From Hyperoplus lanceolatus (lineage: Eukaryota > Chordata > Actinopteri > Uranoscopiformes > Ammodytidae): a DNA stretch of 64,000 nt. A program made the translations under genes and the position numbers. The stretch covers positions 6,934,501-6,998,500 of the forward strand of contig CM049410.1 in the NCBI GenBank assembly GCA_026929865.2, read 5' to 3'. Of the stretch, positions 32,776-48,425 are shown in pieces. Under the pieces are notes generated by a model. It ran no database searches. It worked only from the letters and a program-made list of their open reading frames with translations, and was not told the DNA's origin. How positions within the stretch are numbered: position 1 is the stretch's first letter; the number at the start of each line of letters is the position of its first letter.

Positions 32776-35700
32776 TCCCACTTGGGCTGACGATTGCCGG
32801 CCTTTCCCGCAGCATAAGAGCGAGCAGAGCAGAGCTTTCTCCTCAGCCTTATCTTGCGTGATAATTAAGCCCCCAGTGTCAGCACAGAAGCAGCCAGAGA
32901 GCTCGCCACTCGTCACATAGATACTGACGAAGCGGAGGACTGAAATTGAAACCTCGGCCCTCGCTTCATGCTCATTGGTTTACATGCATTATGCAGTGGC
33001 CTAATACAGCCCGGGCCCAGGTGGGACCAATCACTTTCCCTCTTTTAAATATTAGCATTTAATTTCCCTCACTGTTTCCCCCGAGGAGCCGAGGCTTTTT
33101 TACTAACCCGCTTCTCTGTCCATCCAAAAGTGCCTCTCTGTCTTTCAAACTCTCCCCTCAACCCAGTCATTTAAGTTTCTCTCATATCAGTCCTGCCTTT
33201 TCTTTTCTCTCTCTCTCTTTTCCTCATTGTATTTCTCTGGCACTTTTGCAAATTCTGTTTTAGGGAAGAACATGACTAGTTGGTTAAACGTTTGAACGTC
33301 CTACTTGGACCATTGTTTTTGTTTTCATCATCTCTCTTGCAGGATATACACTTTAATGATGGTTGGATATTGAGCTTATACAAACCTGTAAGCATATGCT
33401 ATGTGAATTGTTACATGGATCACTTCATGGAGCGATCGATGTGTGTAAATCCAAGAACGTTAAGGCTAAATATCTCCTTAAACTATTTAACCTTATAGAT
33501 ATATATATACATATATATATATATACAGTGTGTTTGGGTTTCTCAGTGTTAAGTTGCTTATAGACCAGTCGACTAGTCCATTTCCACCTGGATGTGTAAC
33601 TGCTTGACAGACTGATTCCGCAGTCATTGTGTTTCCCTTTCGATTCATGGCTAGTGTTAGATTCTACGTGTGCTTGGCTAATGCGTTCTGCTTATTTTCA
33701 GGTTATATCAATCAAAATATTGATCCATGACATCCATGGAAGTATTATCTACTCTGTCCCCTCAGATTTTTGCACTGTGCAACTTCATGCCTTTAGATAA
33801 TGACTCCATGACACTATGTAGCTGTTTAGCCCTTGTAAAATGGGGCATCTTTCTGTTCTTGTGTCCAGCTCATTTCACACAGACTGTCCTTGAAAACGGC
33901 TCTACTGATAATTGGGAATTCATCCCGTATAAAGAAGCTTAAAGCAACTAAGGGAAAATAGTCGTATTCTTTGGACTAATGTCATTTCTGGGACGTTCCA
34001 GTCAACCTTGATTCCCTCTATAGTTTTTTTTGTCTCTCACATGTATTGTATACTCTGCCAGTTTCGCCAACAGTCGTTTTCAATTACGAATGAATGTCGA
34101 ACAAATTGGTATGGGCAACACAATATTGTGCACAATTTCAACCAACTCAGTGATCCTCATTAGATTTCACATCCTTAACCACTCAGCCATCACCGCTCTC
34201 ATTTTCCTCAGTTTCATATTTGCCATCGTTAACGCCTTCTCCTTCCTCTCTCTGAGTCCCATTTTCTATCCACACCTCGTGTATATTCCCATGCCGTTCC
34301 ACATCCCTGCATCTCATTTTGTTCATTAGTGTCACCACCAGTCCATACCAATCCTGGCTTTCCTTTGTCTTTATCAACCCTACTGTCGCTCAGTCTTTCC
34401 TCTCTCCAACATTTTTATTCCGTCACATCACATGCTTGGCACAAAACAGATGAAGGCTTTGAAGATTTGTCTGGTGCTGCTTTGGTTTTTTCTAAGACCC
34501 CACATCAGAACAGGTACTCAATTACTTGGGAGTTTGTCTTATTTGATTGTCTCAATTCCGTGGTGGAAGCTTCCCCCATGCAACCGCCAAGCCCCGTACC
34601 GCTGTCAAACAAAGGCCATCAAATCCAGTTTTGTTAAAAAGATGTGAAATAAACCCCTTTGAGACCTGAGCGTGTCTGCTGCTCATCTGTGGAAACAGCT
34701 GCTCCTCCTGTGTAACGTCTGATGGTGCAATGATTCACAAATAAAAGTAAAAGAACACAGCTGTTGTCTTTATTTAGTTATCGCAATGAGGTTTCCTCGA
34801 ACGCTGAGGCTTCTTGCTGCGACATGATTATTCATAATGTTGTCCTGATTTTTTTAAGGAGATGTTTCAGGGACTTTTTGCTCTCGACTGGGCCTAATAC
34901 ATGCAGGCAGATTTGGGCTGTGCACATAGGGATGACCCCCCACCCCCTGTCTCTCCATACTAGCTGGACTATTTGCTATCCTGTATAATACCTTAATTCT
35001 AATCTTTTATTATGTTCCCCCATATCAGCAGCTGCTGGGAAAATTCATACTCTCAAGCTTAAACGGCAGTTAAGAGACATGTCTGAATCCAACATGGAAG
35101 AATCTTACGAGCTTACTAGTCTCATGTTAAAAAAAACTAAAAAGCAATCCAAGAACGTATGAGTGTGTTGTTGTATTTGAATGACGTAGAAATTCCAGTT
35201 TTAGATTAAAAATCCTTGGCGTATTTTTAAAATTATGCTTTTCTTTAAGGATTATGATGTACATAGGTTCCAGGCTGTTGAGCAATGGTTTAATTACATA
35301 CCACCCCAGCAGTGGCATGTTACAATTATACCCAGCCTCTGTGCATTCCCCTCATTTATTATATACAAACAGCAGTAACGAATTTGAGAATGCAGCGTGC
35401 GTAATATAATATGCATGATGAATATGGTTGGGGTGTGGGTAGAGAGCATTAATGGTTTATGTATTGCCTGGGGTGTTGTGAGGAGCTGACAACATACAGC
35501 TCTGGGGCCAGATGAGCAACAGGAAAAGCTGTTTTTCAATCCCTACAAACACAGTCATTTTAACAGTCTTTCGATGTAGATATGGCGGAATTTGACCTGT
35601 ATGAGAGCATAAAGCAAGGCCCATTGACAACAACCCAGCACTGACTGCAATCTGCAATTAAACAAGACAGTAAACAAGACATCAGTCCTACAGATACACT

Positions 35701-36939
35701 CACTTTTGTTCCCAACGCGAGATAGCACTATACTTTACTGTATAACAAAGCACTTAAGAACTATAAACAAAACCTGATTGATGCCTTTTTTAAACTTTAA
35801 ACATCACTTAAAAGATTATTTTGGCTGAATGATTGAAATATCCGGGTTCTGTGACTGTGATATTTGGTAATGAGGCTGAGATGAGAATTTCAAATTTGTC
35901 TTCCTAGCTGTAGAATAGCAAACCTTGAACACTAACTTTTCCCTCTGGGATGACAGTCCTTGAACAGGGCTTGATCTGCAGTATTTGTGAAAAACGTTGA
36001 ATTTGTATTTATTTTTTACCTATCTCTTACTGTTACCTACTACTTCACCTGAGATGACTGTGGGAACAGAAACATCTATTCTGTCTCTCTGATGGCTGTG
36101 TGCGAGGTAGTTAAACGTACTACGTCCTTCAAGAGAGCCTTAGACAAATCTGAATAGGTTAATAGGCCCATAACATATTCATTGAGACTAAATATCTTAT
36201 GGGCCCATTTGATTTATTTAAAATAGATGAACAATCACTAAGCACTACTACCAACCAGGACAGCAGTATGTCCTTATTTTGTTCCGCCTACACATTACAT
36301 TGCCTCTTTGCTCTGGTGGGCTTCATGTAAATTAGCATAACATGACGTTAAAATCCGGAATGAACTGGCCAAGCAGAACTGTCTTATGTTTCCATTGTTA
36401 GGCCGTCATCTTACTACGTACACAAAGGATATTCTATAAAAGAGGTTGCAGCACATCTAACTTTTCACATTCTGCATTTTGTCAGAAACCAAAATCCATA
36501 GTGATGTTACTGTACTATGGTCCTTCTAGGGATGGACAACGGGACAACCCATGTTGAAGATAAAAAAAATTGGTCTAATTACAGCACTGAGGGTAAAAGA
36601 GTTGTGGATCATATTTTACAGTTAGAAATTAATAGTGATAATGTAGAAAGCAAATATTGTTCCTCAACAAGTTAGTCAAGGGACTTGTAAGGGATCGCCC
36701 TCTTCATGCTGACCAGCATTAATCAAGGTAGTACAGCACAATAATAGGGTCCAATACTAACTAGCTATAAGCGTCTGAAAGGGGGCATATTGCCACCTAT
36801 CGAAGCACGGTCAGACATACTTCGGTCAATAAATCGATTCCCCTCCTATGTTTGTATTCTCGGACAAGGACAGTAGTCCAATTAAATGGCGTATTGTCAA
36901 GCCATAACCGTAGCTCGACTTAACTCAGCATGTAGTTAA
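32776..36939. other. Intronic sequence without identified features
   Basis: About 4 kb with a short (TA)n at about 33498-33527 and pyrimidine-rich stretches near 33100-33240. I recognise no exon or element boundary. Frames of 60-100 codons around 33727-34637 lack motifs and are not called. Confidence 0.5.
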
Positions 36940-37208
36940 AGACCTACTTCACCGGTGGGAATATGAAGGTGTATTGAATTCTGAGATGGTAATCCTAGCC
37001 TAAGAAAAGGCAGAAAGAGTGTTTATGGTCTCACTGTCTAACCCTACATTTTCCTTATTGTGACATCACAGTAAGGGCTAGGATTAACAGGACAGCTGGG
37101 CCAAGGGAAGACTGAGGGAAGACAGAGGGAAGAAAAACCTCATTCATTATATTATAATAGTGATTTTATAATGATAGAACGCCTGTTCCGTATGGGTGAA
37201 GTATTCCT
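36940..37208 (+). mobile_element. TTAA-flanked MITE, short copy of the 6659 family
   Basis: TTAA at 36936-36939 and 37209-37212 flank ends AGACCTACTTCACCGG and, in reverse, AGGAATACTTCACCCA. The right ~130 bases match the right end of the long element at 6659-9667 (GACAGCTGGGCCAAGGGAAG, TATTATAATAG blocks) and the left ~100 match its left end. It is an internally deleted derivative of 269 bases. Confidence 0.85.
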
Positions 37209-37507
37209 TTAATGAAAATGCTAACACACTGATGTCCATTGGGTCACATTAAACATGTTAAACCTCCTATAAGGAACTTACAATTGTTTATGAAACAGTC
37301 TTATTTTCCCTCTGATGATCATAAATGTCCTGTAACAGCAAACAAGACCATCAGTACATTTTTTTCTTCCAAAGGGGCCGCTGGAATCAATTAAAAAAAT
37401 GTAAAGGTATTTGGAACTACTTCAACCATCTTGTATGTATCATGTTAGCATGCTAACATTTTGGTATTAACATTCATCACACATAAAAGTGATGGTAATG
37501 CTATTAG

Positions 37508-38850
37508 TTGCTATTGGCAAAAATTCTAGAATCTCTGGTAAATGACCAACTCAAGGATTTTCTTCAGACCAATGCCATTATGTCTACATTTCAATCAGGT
37601 TTTAGAAACAAACATAGCACTACCACAGCGGCACTGAAGGTGATAAATGACATCTCTGTAGCACGTGATAAGAAACAACACTGTGCATCACTGTTTATTG
37701 ATTTGTCCAAAGCTTTCGACACAGTAGATCATGATGTTCTAAAAAGCAGGCTCCTCAACTCAGGACTATCAGAGCAAGCAGTCTCTTGGTTCCAAAACTA
37801 CCTCAGTGATAGGACCCAGTGTATTAAACATGACGGTCTCTACTCAAACAATTTACCAATCTGTAAGGGTGTACCCCAGAGTTCTGTATTAGGCCCACTT
37901 TTTATTCACCATTTACATTAATAATATTGATAAAAACGTGTCGGATGCCAATTTCCATTTTATGCTGATGACACAGTTATTTATTGCTTTGCACCGACTC
38001 TTAGACAGGCTATTGAAAACTTGCAGAATGCTTTTATTGTCGTCCAAAATAGCCTTCATCAGCTGAAACTTGTTCTTAATGCAGATAAGACCAAACTCAT
38101 GTTGTTTACTAGTTCTAGAGCTAGACCACAAAATGTCCCCTCTGTGGTCACTCTGGAGGGTAGCATTATACAGGTGGTTACGTCTTATAGATACCTGGGT
38201 TTTCTGATTGATGACTCCCTCACCTTTAAGCCTCATGTGCTCTATTTGGTAAAAAAGCTGAGGCTAAAGTTGGGTTTTTATTTTAGAATAAGATGTGTTT
38301 CTCTTTCAATGTAAAAAAGCGACTTGTGGCTGCTACTTTTTTATCTGTTCTGGACTATGGTGATTTGTTGTATACGCATACCTCTGTTCAGTGTCTTAAT
38401 ATGATTGACTCGGCGTACCATTCATCCCTGAGATTTATCACAAACTGTAAGGCTCGGACTCACCACTGCCAGTTGTACTCTCGGGTAGGATGGCCTGCTT
38501 TGTCCACTCGTAGGCTCAGTCACTACTGCACATTTATTTACAAGGCAATACTTGGTGTGCTACCTAGTTATGTATGCTCCCTTATCATGCGGAAAAGTGC
38601 TGGTCCACACTTTTTACGTTCGCAGGACTTGGTGTTGCTTTCGGTCCCCAATGTACGGACAGAACAGGGTAAAAAGGCTTTTGTGTACTCTACCCCCACT
38701 GTGTGGAATACGCTGGAGAAAGACCTAGGACTTGTTGAATTAATTTTGATGAATGCATTTAAGTTGAAAATGAAGGAAATTGAGCTAGACTCTAAGATGT
38801 CAGTGTTTTTAATAGGTTTTTTTCCCGGTTACAGAAATGGGTCTATTTAG
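37508..38850 (+). pseudogene. L2/CR1-type LINE reverse transcriptase remnant
   Basis: Three consecutive frames cover one RT and its C-terminal region. The first (37508-37921) has FQSGFRNKHSTTTAAL, LFIDLSKAFDTVDHDVL and KGVPQSSVLGPL. A one-base shift follows near 37905-37920. The second contains FHFYADDT, with the catalytic YADD at 37961-37972, LNADKTKLMLF and YRYLGFLIDD, and ends near 38314. After another shift the third (38293-38850) has the LDYGDLLY...YHSSLRFIT and VWNTLEKDL segments typical of this clade. The endonuclease and 5' part are missing, as expected for a 5'-truncated copy. It supplied reverse transcription for target-primed insertion and is now broken. Confidence 0.88.
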
Positions 38851-38879
38851 GATTGTTGCAGTGTGAATTGATTTGCTTT

Positions 38880-39065
38880 ATTTTTTAGTGCTATTTTAAT
38901 TTTGTCCCTGTGTGTTTGTCTGTAACTGTTTGTCTGTAACTGTTTGTCTGTAACTGTGGTTCATTGTGCTGCTGCCTGTCTTGGCCAGGTCACCTTTGAA
39001 AAAGAGATTTTTAATCCCAATAGGTTTTTTCCTGGTTAAATAAAGGTTAAATAAAATAAAATAAA
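38880..39065 (+). mobile_element. 3' tail of the same LINE
   Basis: It has three tandem copies of a 14-base unit (TTTGTCTGTAACTG, about 38915-38956), then a block with GCTGCCTGTCTTGGCCAGG, GAGATTTTTAATCCC and CCTGGTTAAATAAAGGTTAA, ending in (AAATA)n at about 39040-39065. This is the usual short-repeat tail of fish L2-like elements, about 85 bases upstream of the next ca10 exon. A second copy of the tail alone is at 43160-43262. Confidence 0.85.
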
Positions 39066-39149
39066 TAGTTCTGCAGATATTTGGTCCTTAAACAAAGAAA
39101 AGCTGTGGTGTCATCAACCTGCATTCCCTCCCTCTCTGTTTGCCCGTAG

Positions 39150-39389
<240 letters not shown>

Positions 39390-39678
39390 TAGGCAACAGC
39401 TGATGGGCAGATTAAGATAATTGCAGATTGCTACAGGTTTAGAAAGTCAGCCGGAATCAGAAAACAATCTACCTGGGCTCAAGTACCTGGGTGTAGCCTT
39501 CCAGGAAATCAATCTTAACTGATACTGATAACTTGACTGATAATATTGTTGACCAATGACTCCTTTTTCCATTAGCATCTTTGGGTGATTTCCTGTTTGT
39601 GGGCAGCCAATCTGTCAGCTTTTGATTGCAGAGTTGCAAATTACAGAGTTACAAAACATATTTATTTTATGATTTTGA

Positions 39679-39933
<255 letters not shown>

Positions 39934-40068
39934 TAAGTGCTTTGATTGACACACTGTGGTATTCATTCACATTTATTTATACTCGAGAGATGATTGAGGA
40001 GTGACCCTCATTTTCAATGACGTCGCGTCTTCAAGAACAAGGTTGAGGAATTATTGATTGTTTTAACA

Positions 40069-40070
<2 letters not shown>

Positions 40071-40114
<44 letters not shown>
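40071..40114. repeat. (GT)22 microsatellite upstream of the 73-nt exon
   Basis: Pure GT repeat ending 57 bases before the exon at 40172. It is complementary to the (CA)n tract just after that exon. Confidence 0.98.
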
Positions 40115-40115
<1 letters not shown>

Positions 40116-40171
40116 GCATGTGTGTTGCGCTGTGGCTTATAATGAATATTTGATCTCCCCTTCTCTCTCAG

Positions 40172-40244
40172 CTCTCTGAAAACTCCAATGCCTTCCTGAA
40201 CCGCATGCTCAACAGAGACACCATCACCAGAATCAACTACAGAC
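40172..40244 (+). CDS. ca10: Carbonic anhydrase-related protein 10, internal exon d
   Basis: It runs from CTCTCAG|CTCTCT to AGAC|GTAAGA and is 73 bases, so the downstream codon is split after its first base. It encodes LSENSNAFLNRMLNRDTITR followed by INYR, matching the CA10 segment with FLNRMLNRDTITRI. Skipping this exon would shift the frame. It is bracketed by (GT)n and (CA)n tracts. Confidence 0.96.
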
Positions 40245-40248
40245 GTAA

Positions 40249-40249
<1 letters not shown>

Positions 40250-40317
<68 letters not shown>

Positions 40318-40352
40318 ACGCACACATCCACACACCCACACCCACACACACA
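40250..40352. repeat. (CA)n microsatellite at the splice donor
   Basis: The repeat starts directly after the donor GTAAGA of exon d: about 28 pure CA units to about 40306, then CG- and CC-interrupted CA repeats. CA repeats next to donors are known to influence splicing through hnRNP L. Confidence 0.97.
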
Positions 40353-40914
40353 CACTTTCATTCTGTTTGACAATCTAATCCTACTTTGAACCTCCACCTT
40401 GGAGTAAAATTAAATATATTTGCCGCGTAATATGAAACAAATAGTCTGACCGCTGTACCTTCTTTGCCGTCAACAAAACCCTCGGTGTCAAAAAAGGTCT
40501 CCTCATCTGCTGGCTGACACACTCCTCTATAGAGTGTGCTAGAATCTAAAATGCTGTTCCTCTTAAGATAATAAAACTGGTCTCACATCAGATCTGGTAA
40601 TGTGAAGGAGCAGCATTTGCCTCATCATTTACTTCAAAAAATGTAACATGAGCCCGTCAAAGCCACTTTCAATGTCTCTCCTTCTCTTGGATATGCAGTT
40701 GATTTCCCGATAAAAGGAGATCTAGTCCACACTCTATACTGGCACACAAACACACGCGTGTTCTCCTGGGTTTTCCTTTAGCGGGTAATGCATTCTTAAT
40801 TTCATAAAGAAAATCGGCGCTGCATTGCCAAAATCGGTTTTCTAGCCTCTGCTGCGAAGATGTACAGCCCTCTGGAGAATTCCTTCCTGTTACTGCACTG
40901 TAATTAGCCAAGCT

Positions 40915-40918
<4 letters not shown>

Positions 40919-40995
<77 letters not shown>
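40919..40995. repeat. (CA)n microsatellite
   Basis: About 38 uninterrupted CA units in the intron between exons d and e. Confidence 0.98.
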
Positions 40996-40996
<1 letters not shown>

Positions 40997-41170
40997 CTTA
41001 GGAGGACCTTACATTGACTTTTTGATTTTGGGCCCTAATTTAATTCACCGCGCACACACACACTTTCTCAGTGCTTCAACATATTTATGTTTTTTCTCAG
41101 GCAAATCATTCCCTTTAATTGGTCCAAACCTTACTGATGTATACCCTGATGCAGTCTTCTATATGAACCC

Positions 41171-41171
<1 letters not shown>

Positions 41172-41230
<59 letters not shown>
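41172..41230. repeat. (CA)n microsatellite
   Basis: About 29 CA units, ending 88 bases before the exon at 41318. Confidence 0.98.
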
Positions 41231-41233
<3 letters not shown>

Positions 41234-41317
41234 TTCATCTCTTTGTTGCTGTTAATGGCTTTGAACACAGGGAATGTTTCACCCAGCTCACCGCATCTCC
41301 TCTTCTCCCCTCTCTAG

Positions 41318-41472
41318 ACGACGCCTTTCTGTTGATGGGCCTGAACATAGGCGAGCTTTACCCCGACACCACACGCTACATCACCTACGAGGGCTCCATC
41401 ACCATCCCGCCCTGCTACGAGACATCCACCTGGATACTCATCAACAAGCCCGTCTACGTGACACAGATGCAG
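41318..41472 (+). CDS. ca10: Carbonic anhydrase-related protein 10, internal exon e
   Basis: This exon of 155 bases runs from TCTCTAG|ACGACG to ATGCAG|GTGCGT. Its first two bases complete the codon split after exon d (His), and then it reads DAFLLMGLNIGELYPDTTRY ... GSITIPPCYETSTWILINKP. The TIPPCYE block is the CA10 version of the TPP(C/L) substrate-pocket motif of alpha-CAs. It ends in phase 0 at MQ, the same boundary as in vertebrate CA10. Confidence 0.97.
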
Positions 41473-41715
41473 GTGCGTGAGAGAAGAAAGAAAAATGCAA
41501 ATGACATGACCTTTTAATTGAAAGCATCTAGCCCACAGTCCCCTAAGTGGTTTAGACAGAAGAGGCAGTGTGGTGACAGTGGTGTCATGTAAGCAGCGCA
41601 TACACACAGAGCCAGGGTCCGTACAGGTTTGTGAATGTGCCTGAAATCTGAACACATTACCGGAAATGTAATGCTGGATATTCTTCATATTAACCATACC
41701 TTCCATAAAAAACGG

Positions 41716-42076
41716 TGTAGTAACCGAATTCTTCCCCATGGCTTGACAAAGACTCGAACAGGCTGGACTTCACCGTTGTGTTTCAGAGAGGTTTATTTCA
41801 GGAGCTTCCATCAGGCATACAGAGGGTTTCATAGTAGCATAGTAGCAGCAGGCTGAGGCCGCAATGGCACCTCTCCTTAAAGTTACAGGACTCGTTTATA
41901 TCTGTGTGTGGGGTGTATCATGTGTCTTAATCTTCTACTAATAGACAGATCGTTTCATCACAACAAGTCAAACACATGTCCTTACATAGATTGTTTTCGT
42001 TACTTCCCCAGTGACCCCCAACCTTTAGATATACACGCTCAGCAAACTCAGGTGAATACCATTCAAATCTACCACA
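41716..42076 (-). mobile_element. Probable solo LTR, minus strand
   Basis: A 361-base unit starts TGTAGTAACC and ends TCTACCACA, the TG..CA ends of an LTR with a short imperfect inverted repeat. It is flanked by ACGG at 41712-41715 and 42077-42080, a 4-bp duplication like that of gamma-type retroviruses. On the minus strand it contains AATAAACCTCTCTGAAAC (signal at 41792-41797), then sequence typical of an R/U5 end. No internal retroviral sequence accompanies it. The call rests on ends and signal only and no second LTR was seen. Confidence 0.65.
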
Positions 42077-43159
42077 ACGGTCTAGTTAACACAGAACTGA
42101 TTTTTTTTAATACCTTCATGACTTGAAAATGATGAAAAAAATTATTATGTTCATTAAAATAAATGCTCATTTATATTTTCATTAAAAATAATGGATTTTT
42201 TTCTTCAAGAGCTTCCACTTTGTGTGACCCAGGGACTGAAAAATCAGCCTCAGAAATACACAGGGCAAGCCTCTTTAAATTGGGCATTCGTGCATATTTG
42301 CCATGTGCTATTTTAAAATGAGAATTTTAAGAAACAATCCATGTGTGTTTCTTCAATAGCGTTATTAGATGATTGTCAGTATGCATTCTTTTTAAAGCTC
42401 TGGGATTCCTTGAAAAAGTTATTTCTATCTTGAAAGTGCTGGAAAAGTGCTTGATTTTCACACTTAAAAAGCAGTATGAACCCTGACGGAGCACATCCAA
42501 CCACCCAATAACATCCGCTTCTGCTAATTAGTTGTTTCGAGGCCAAACATCCACCTTTTTTTAAGCCATATCTTCTTTTTTTTTTAATCTAGCAGATGTA
42601 GTAGGTGTTGTAATAAAAAAACATATAAGAAATACAAGCAATCAAAGTGAAACCACTGTTAATCTACACATCCAGTCATAGTAATAGTCAAGAGTCGAGA
42701 GCAGCTGGATGGATCAGATCTGATCCCCGCACCCCTACTGAAAAGGGGAAGCTCATTACGATCCAGCGCGGCACTCACCTGTGTGCATTAATGCAATCAG
42801 CCTAGGCACACCATCTGCCTTTCATTCTCACTTTGTTTACTCCCGCTCTCACTCATCCCGTCCTTTGTAAACACCTGTCTACCTGTCAATCCTCTCTAAT
42901 CTCTCCCACTCTCTTTCTTCCTCCTTCACTTTCATCCCTCTTTCCTGTCTCTATTCTATCAGGTTTCATTCCGCATAGTTTATGCTCCACCCGCCTCTAC
43001 CTTTCTTGGCCTTTCCCCTCTTCCTTCTCCTCATCCCTCTCTTTTCTCTTCACGTCCGCACATCCATTAACTATGAATAACAAGTGATGTACGGGCCTTA
43101 TATTATGTTAACAATGACGTTAACGGCGTTCTTAATCATTTTGTGTGACTTCTGTTTGC
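42077..43159. other. Intronic sequence without identified features
   Basis: AT-rich sequence followed by a pyrimidine-rich stretch at about 42880-43060. No exon follows that stretch, so it is not treated as an acceptor. Nothing else is recognised. Confidence 0.5.
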
Positions 43160-43262
43160 GTATATGTGTGTGACTATGCTGCTGCCTGTCTTGACCGGGA
43201 CATTCTTGTAAAAGAGATTTTTTTTTTTTATCTCAATGAGGTATTTTCCTGGTTAAATAAAG
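43160..43262 (+). mobile_element. LINE 3' tail, second copy
   Basis: It contains GCTGCCTGTCTTGACCGGGA, AAAAGAGATTTTT and CCTGGTTAAATAAAG, matching the tail at 38960-39065 in order and orientation. Only the extreme 3' end is present, a strongly 5'-truncated insertion. Confidence 0.75.
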
Positions 43263-43354
43263 TGAAACCAAAAACAAAAACTCTATTTTAGGCCTATATA
43301 GATTGATTAAAGCTCAATAGTTATTTTTTATGACTTACTATAGGCTGATATGTA

Positions 43355-44965
43355 CAGTATCTCACAAAAGTGAGTACACCCCTAACATTTCTTCAAATAT
43401 TTCATTATATCTTTCCATGCGACAACACTGAATAAATGACACTTTGATACAATGTAAAGTAGTCAGTGTACAGCTTGTATAACAGTGTAAAGTTACTGTC
43501 CCCTCAAAATAACTCGACACACAGCCATTAATGTCTAAAGTGTTGGCAACAAAAGTGAGTACACCCCTAAGAAAAAATTTCCAAATTGGGCCCAAAGTGT
43601 CAATATTTTGTTTTGCCATCATTATTTTCTATCACTGCCTTAACCCTCTTGGGCATGCAGTTCACTAGAGCTTCACAGGTTGCAACTGGAACCCTCTTCT
43701 ACCCATTCATGACGACATCAAGGAGCTGGTGGATATTAGAGTCCTTGCGCTCCTCCATCTCCCGTTTGAGGATGCCCAAAAGATGCTCAATAGGGTTTAA
43801 GACTGGAGACATGTTGCCAGTCCATAACCTTTACCCTCAGCTTCTTTAGCAAGCCAGTGGTCATTCGGAGGTGTGTTTGGGGTGTTATCATGTTGCAGTA
43901 CTGCCCTGCGGCCCAGTTTATGAAGGGAGGGGATCATGCTCTGCTTCAGTATGTCACAGTACATGTTAGAATTCAATGAACTGTAGATCCCCAGTGCTGG
44001 CAGCACTCATGCAGCCCCAGACCATGACACTCCAACCACCATGCTTGACTCTAGGCAAGACACACTTGTCTTTGTACTCCTCACCTGGTTGCCGCTCCAC
44101 ACTCTTAACACCATCTGAACCAAATAAATGTATTTTTCTCATCAGACCACAGACATGGTTGCAGTAATCCATGTCCGTAGTCTGTTTGTCTTCAGCAAAC
44201 TTTTTGGGGTTTCTTGTGCATCATCTTTAGAATAGGCTTCCTTCTGGGATGACACCATGCAGACCAGTATGATCAGAGTGCGATGGTCTGAGCACTGACA
44301 GGTTGACCCCCCACCCCTTCAAGCCCTTCAGCAATCTGGCAGCACTCATACGTCTATTTTCCAAAGCCAACCTCTGTGTCGACGCTGACCACGTGCACTC
44401 AACCTTCGTAAACTGGGCGCAGGGTGGTATTGCAACATGATAACGACCCCAAACACACCTCCAAGACGACCAGTGGCTTGCTAAAAACTGAGGGTAAAGG
44501 TTATGGCCTGGCCAAGCATGTCTCCAGACCTAAATCCTATTGAGCATCTTTGGGGCATCCTCAAACAGAAGTTGGAGGAGCGCAAGGTCTTTAATACCCA
44601 CCAGCTCTGTGATGCTGTCATAAATGGGTGGAAGAGGGTTCCAGTTGCAACCTGTGAAGCTCTAGTGAACTACATGCCCAAGAGGGTTAAGGCAGTGATA
44701 GAAAATAATGGTGGCCACACAAAATATTTACACTTTGGGCCCGATTTGTAAATTTTTTCTAAGGGGTACTCACTTTTGTTCCAGCAGTTTAGACATTAAT
44801 GGCTGTGTGTCGAGTTTTTTGAGGGGAGTAATTTACACTGTTATACAAGCTGTACACTGACTACTTTACATTGTATCAAAGTGTCATTTCTTCAATGTTG
44901 TCCCATGGAAAGATATAAAGAAAATGTGAAGAAATGTGAGGGGTGTACTCACTTTGTGAGATATG
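43355..44965. mobile_element. Rearranged Tc1 chimera, copy 1
   Basis: TA at 43353-43354 and 44966-44967 flank ends CAGTATCTCACAAAAGTGAG and, in reverse, CATATCTCACAAAGTGAG. The element carries two outward-facing transposase C-terminal halves. On the minus strand, 44172 down to about 43650 holds IHLFGSDGVKSVERQ, KHGGWSVMVWGCMS and degraded later parts. On the plus strand, about 44440-44751 holds a NDPKHTSK-like remnant, MAWPSMSPDLNPIEHLWGIL and NNGGHTKY. No N-terminal DNA-binding half is present, so the usual head is replaced by a second tail. Both halves contain stops and shifts. The same structure, reversed, is at 50000-51620. Confidence 0.85.
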
Positions 44966-45244
44966 TATACCACAATAGGCGATGTATAATGATTTATTGG
45001 GACACACCAAGCAATTCCATGTTAAAACATTCCGCACTCCCATATAACTGCATAGAATGATCATTGTTAACCACATTTTGCGTCTGTTCGACTGTGAGAT
45101 TGGCAGTTGAATCAAGCTCTTTTGATAGAATCGTTGAACAGTCGACTATTCGGGGTCCCCCCAAGTAGCTATAGGTCAATTCACTTAAATTAATTCAACA
45201 CCAAGAGACAAACCCAATTGTGTTAGAGTGTGTTTGAGCCATAA

Positions 45245-48402
<3,158 letters not shown>

Positions 48403-48425
48403 TGAATCAGTGGCTCCTGAAGTAA
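48403..48425 (+). CDS. ca10: Carbonic anhydrase-related protein 10, last coding exon with stop
   Basis: After CCCACAG the first two bases complete a Val codon, and the exon then reads NQWLLK followed by TAA. The VN.WLLK end is the CA10 C-terminus, and CA11 ends differently. With the upstream exons it gives about 282 residues in the window; human CA10 has 328, the difference being the N-terminal exons outside the window. Confidence 0.95.
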
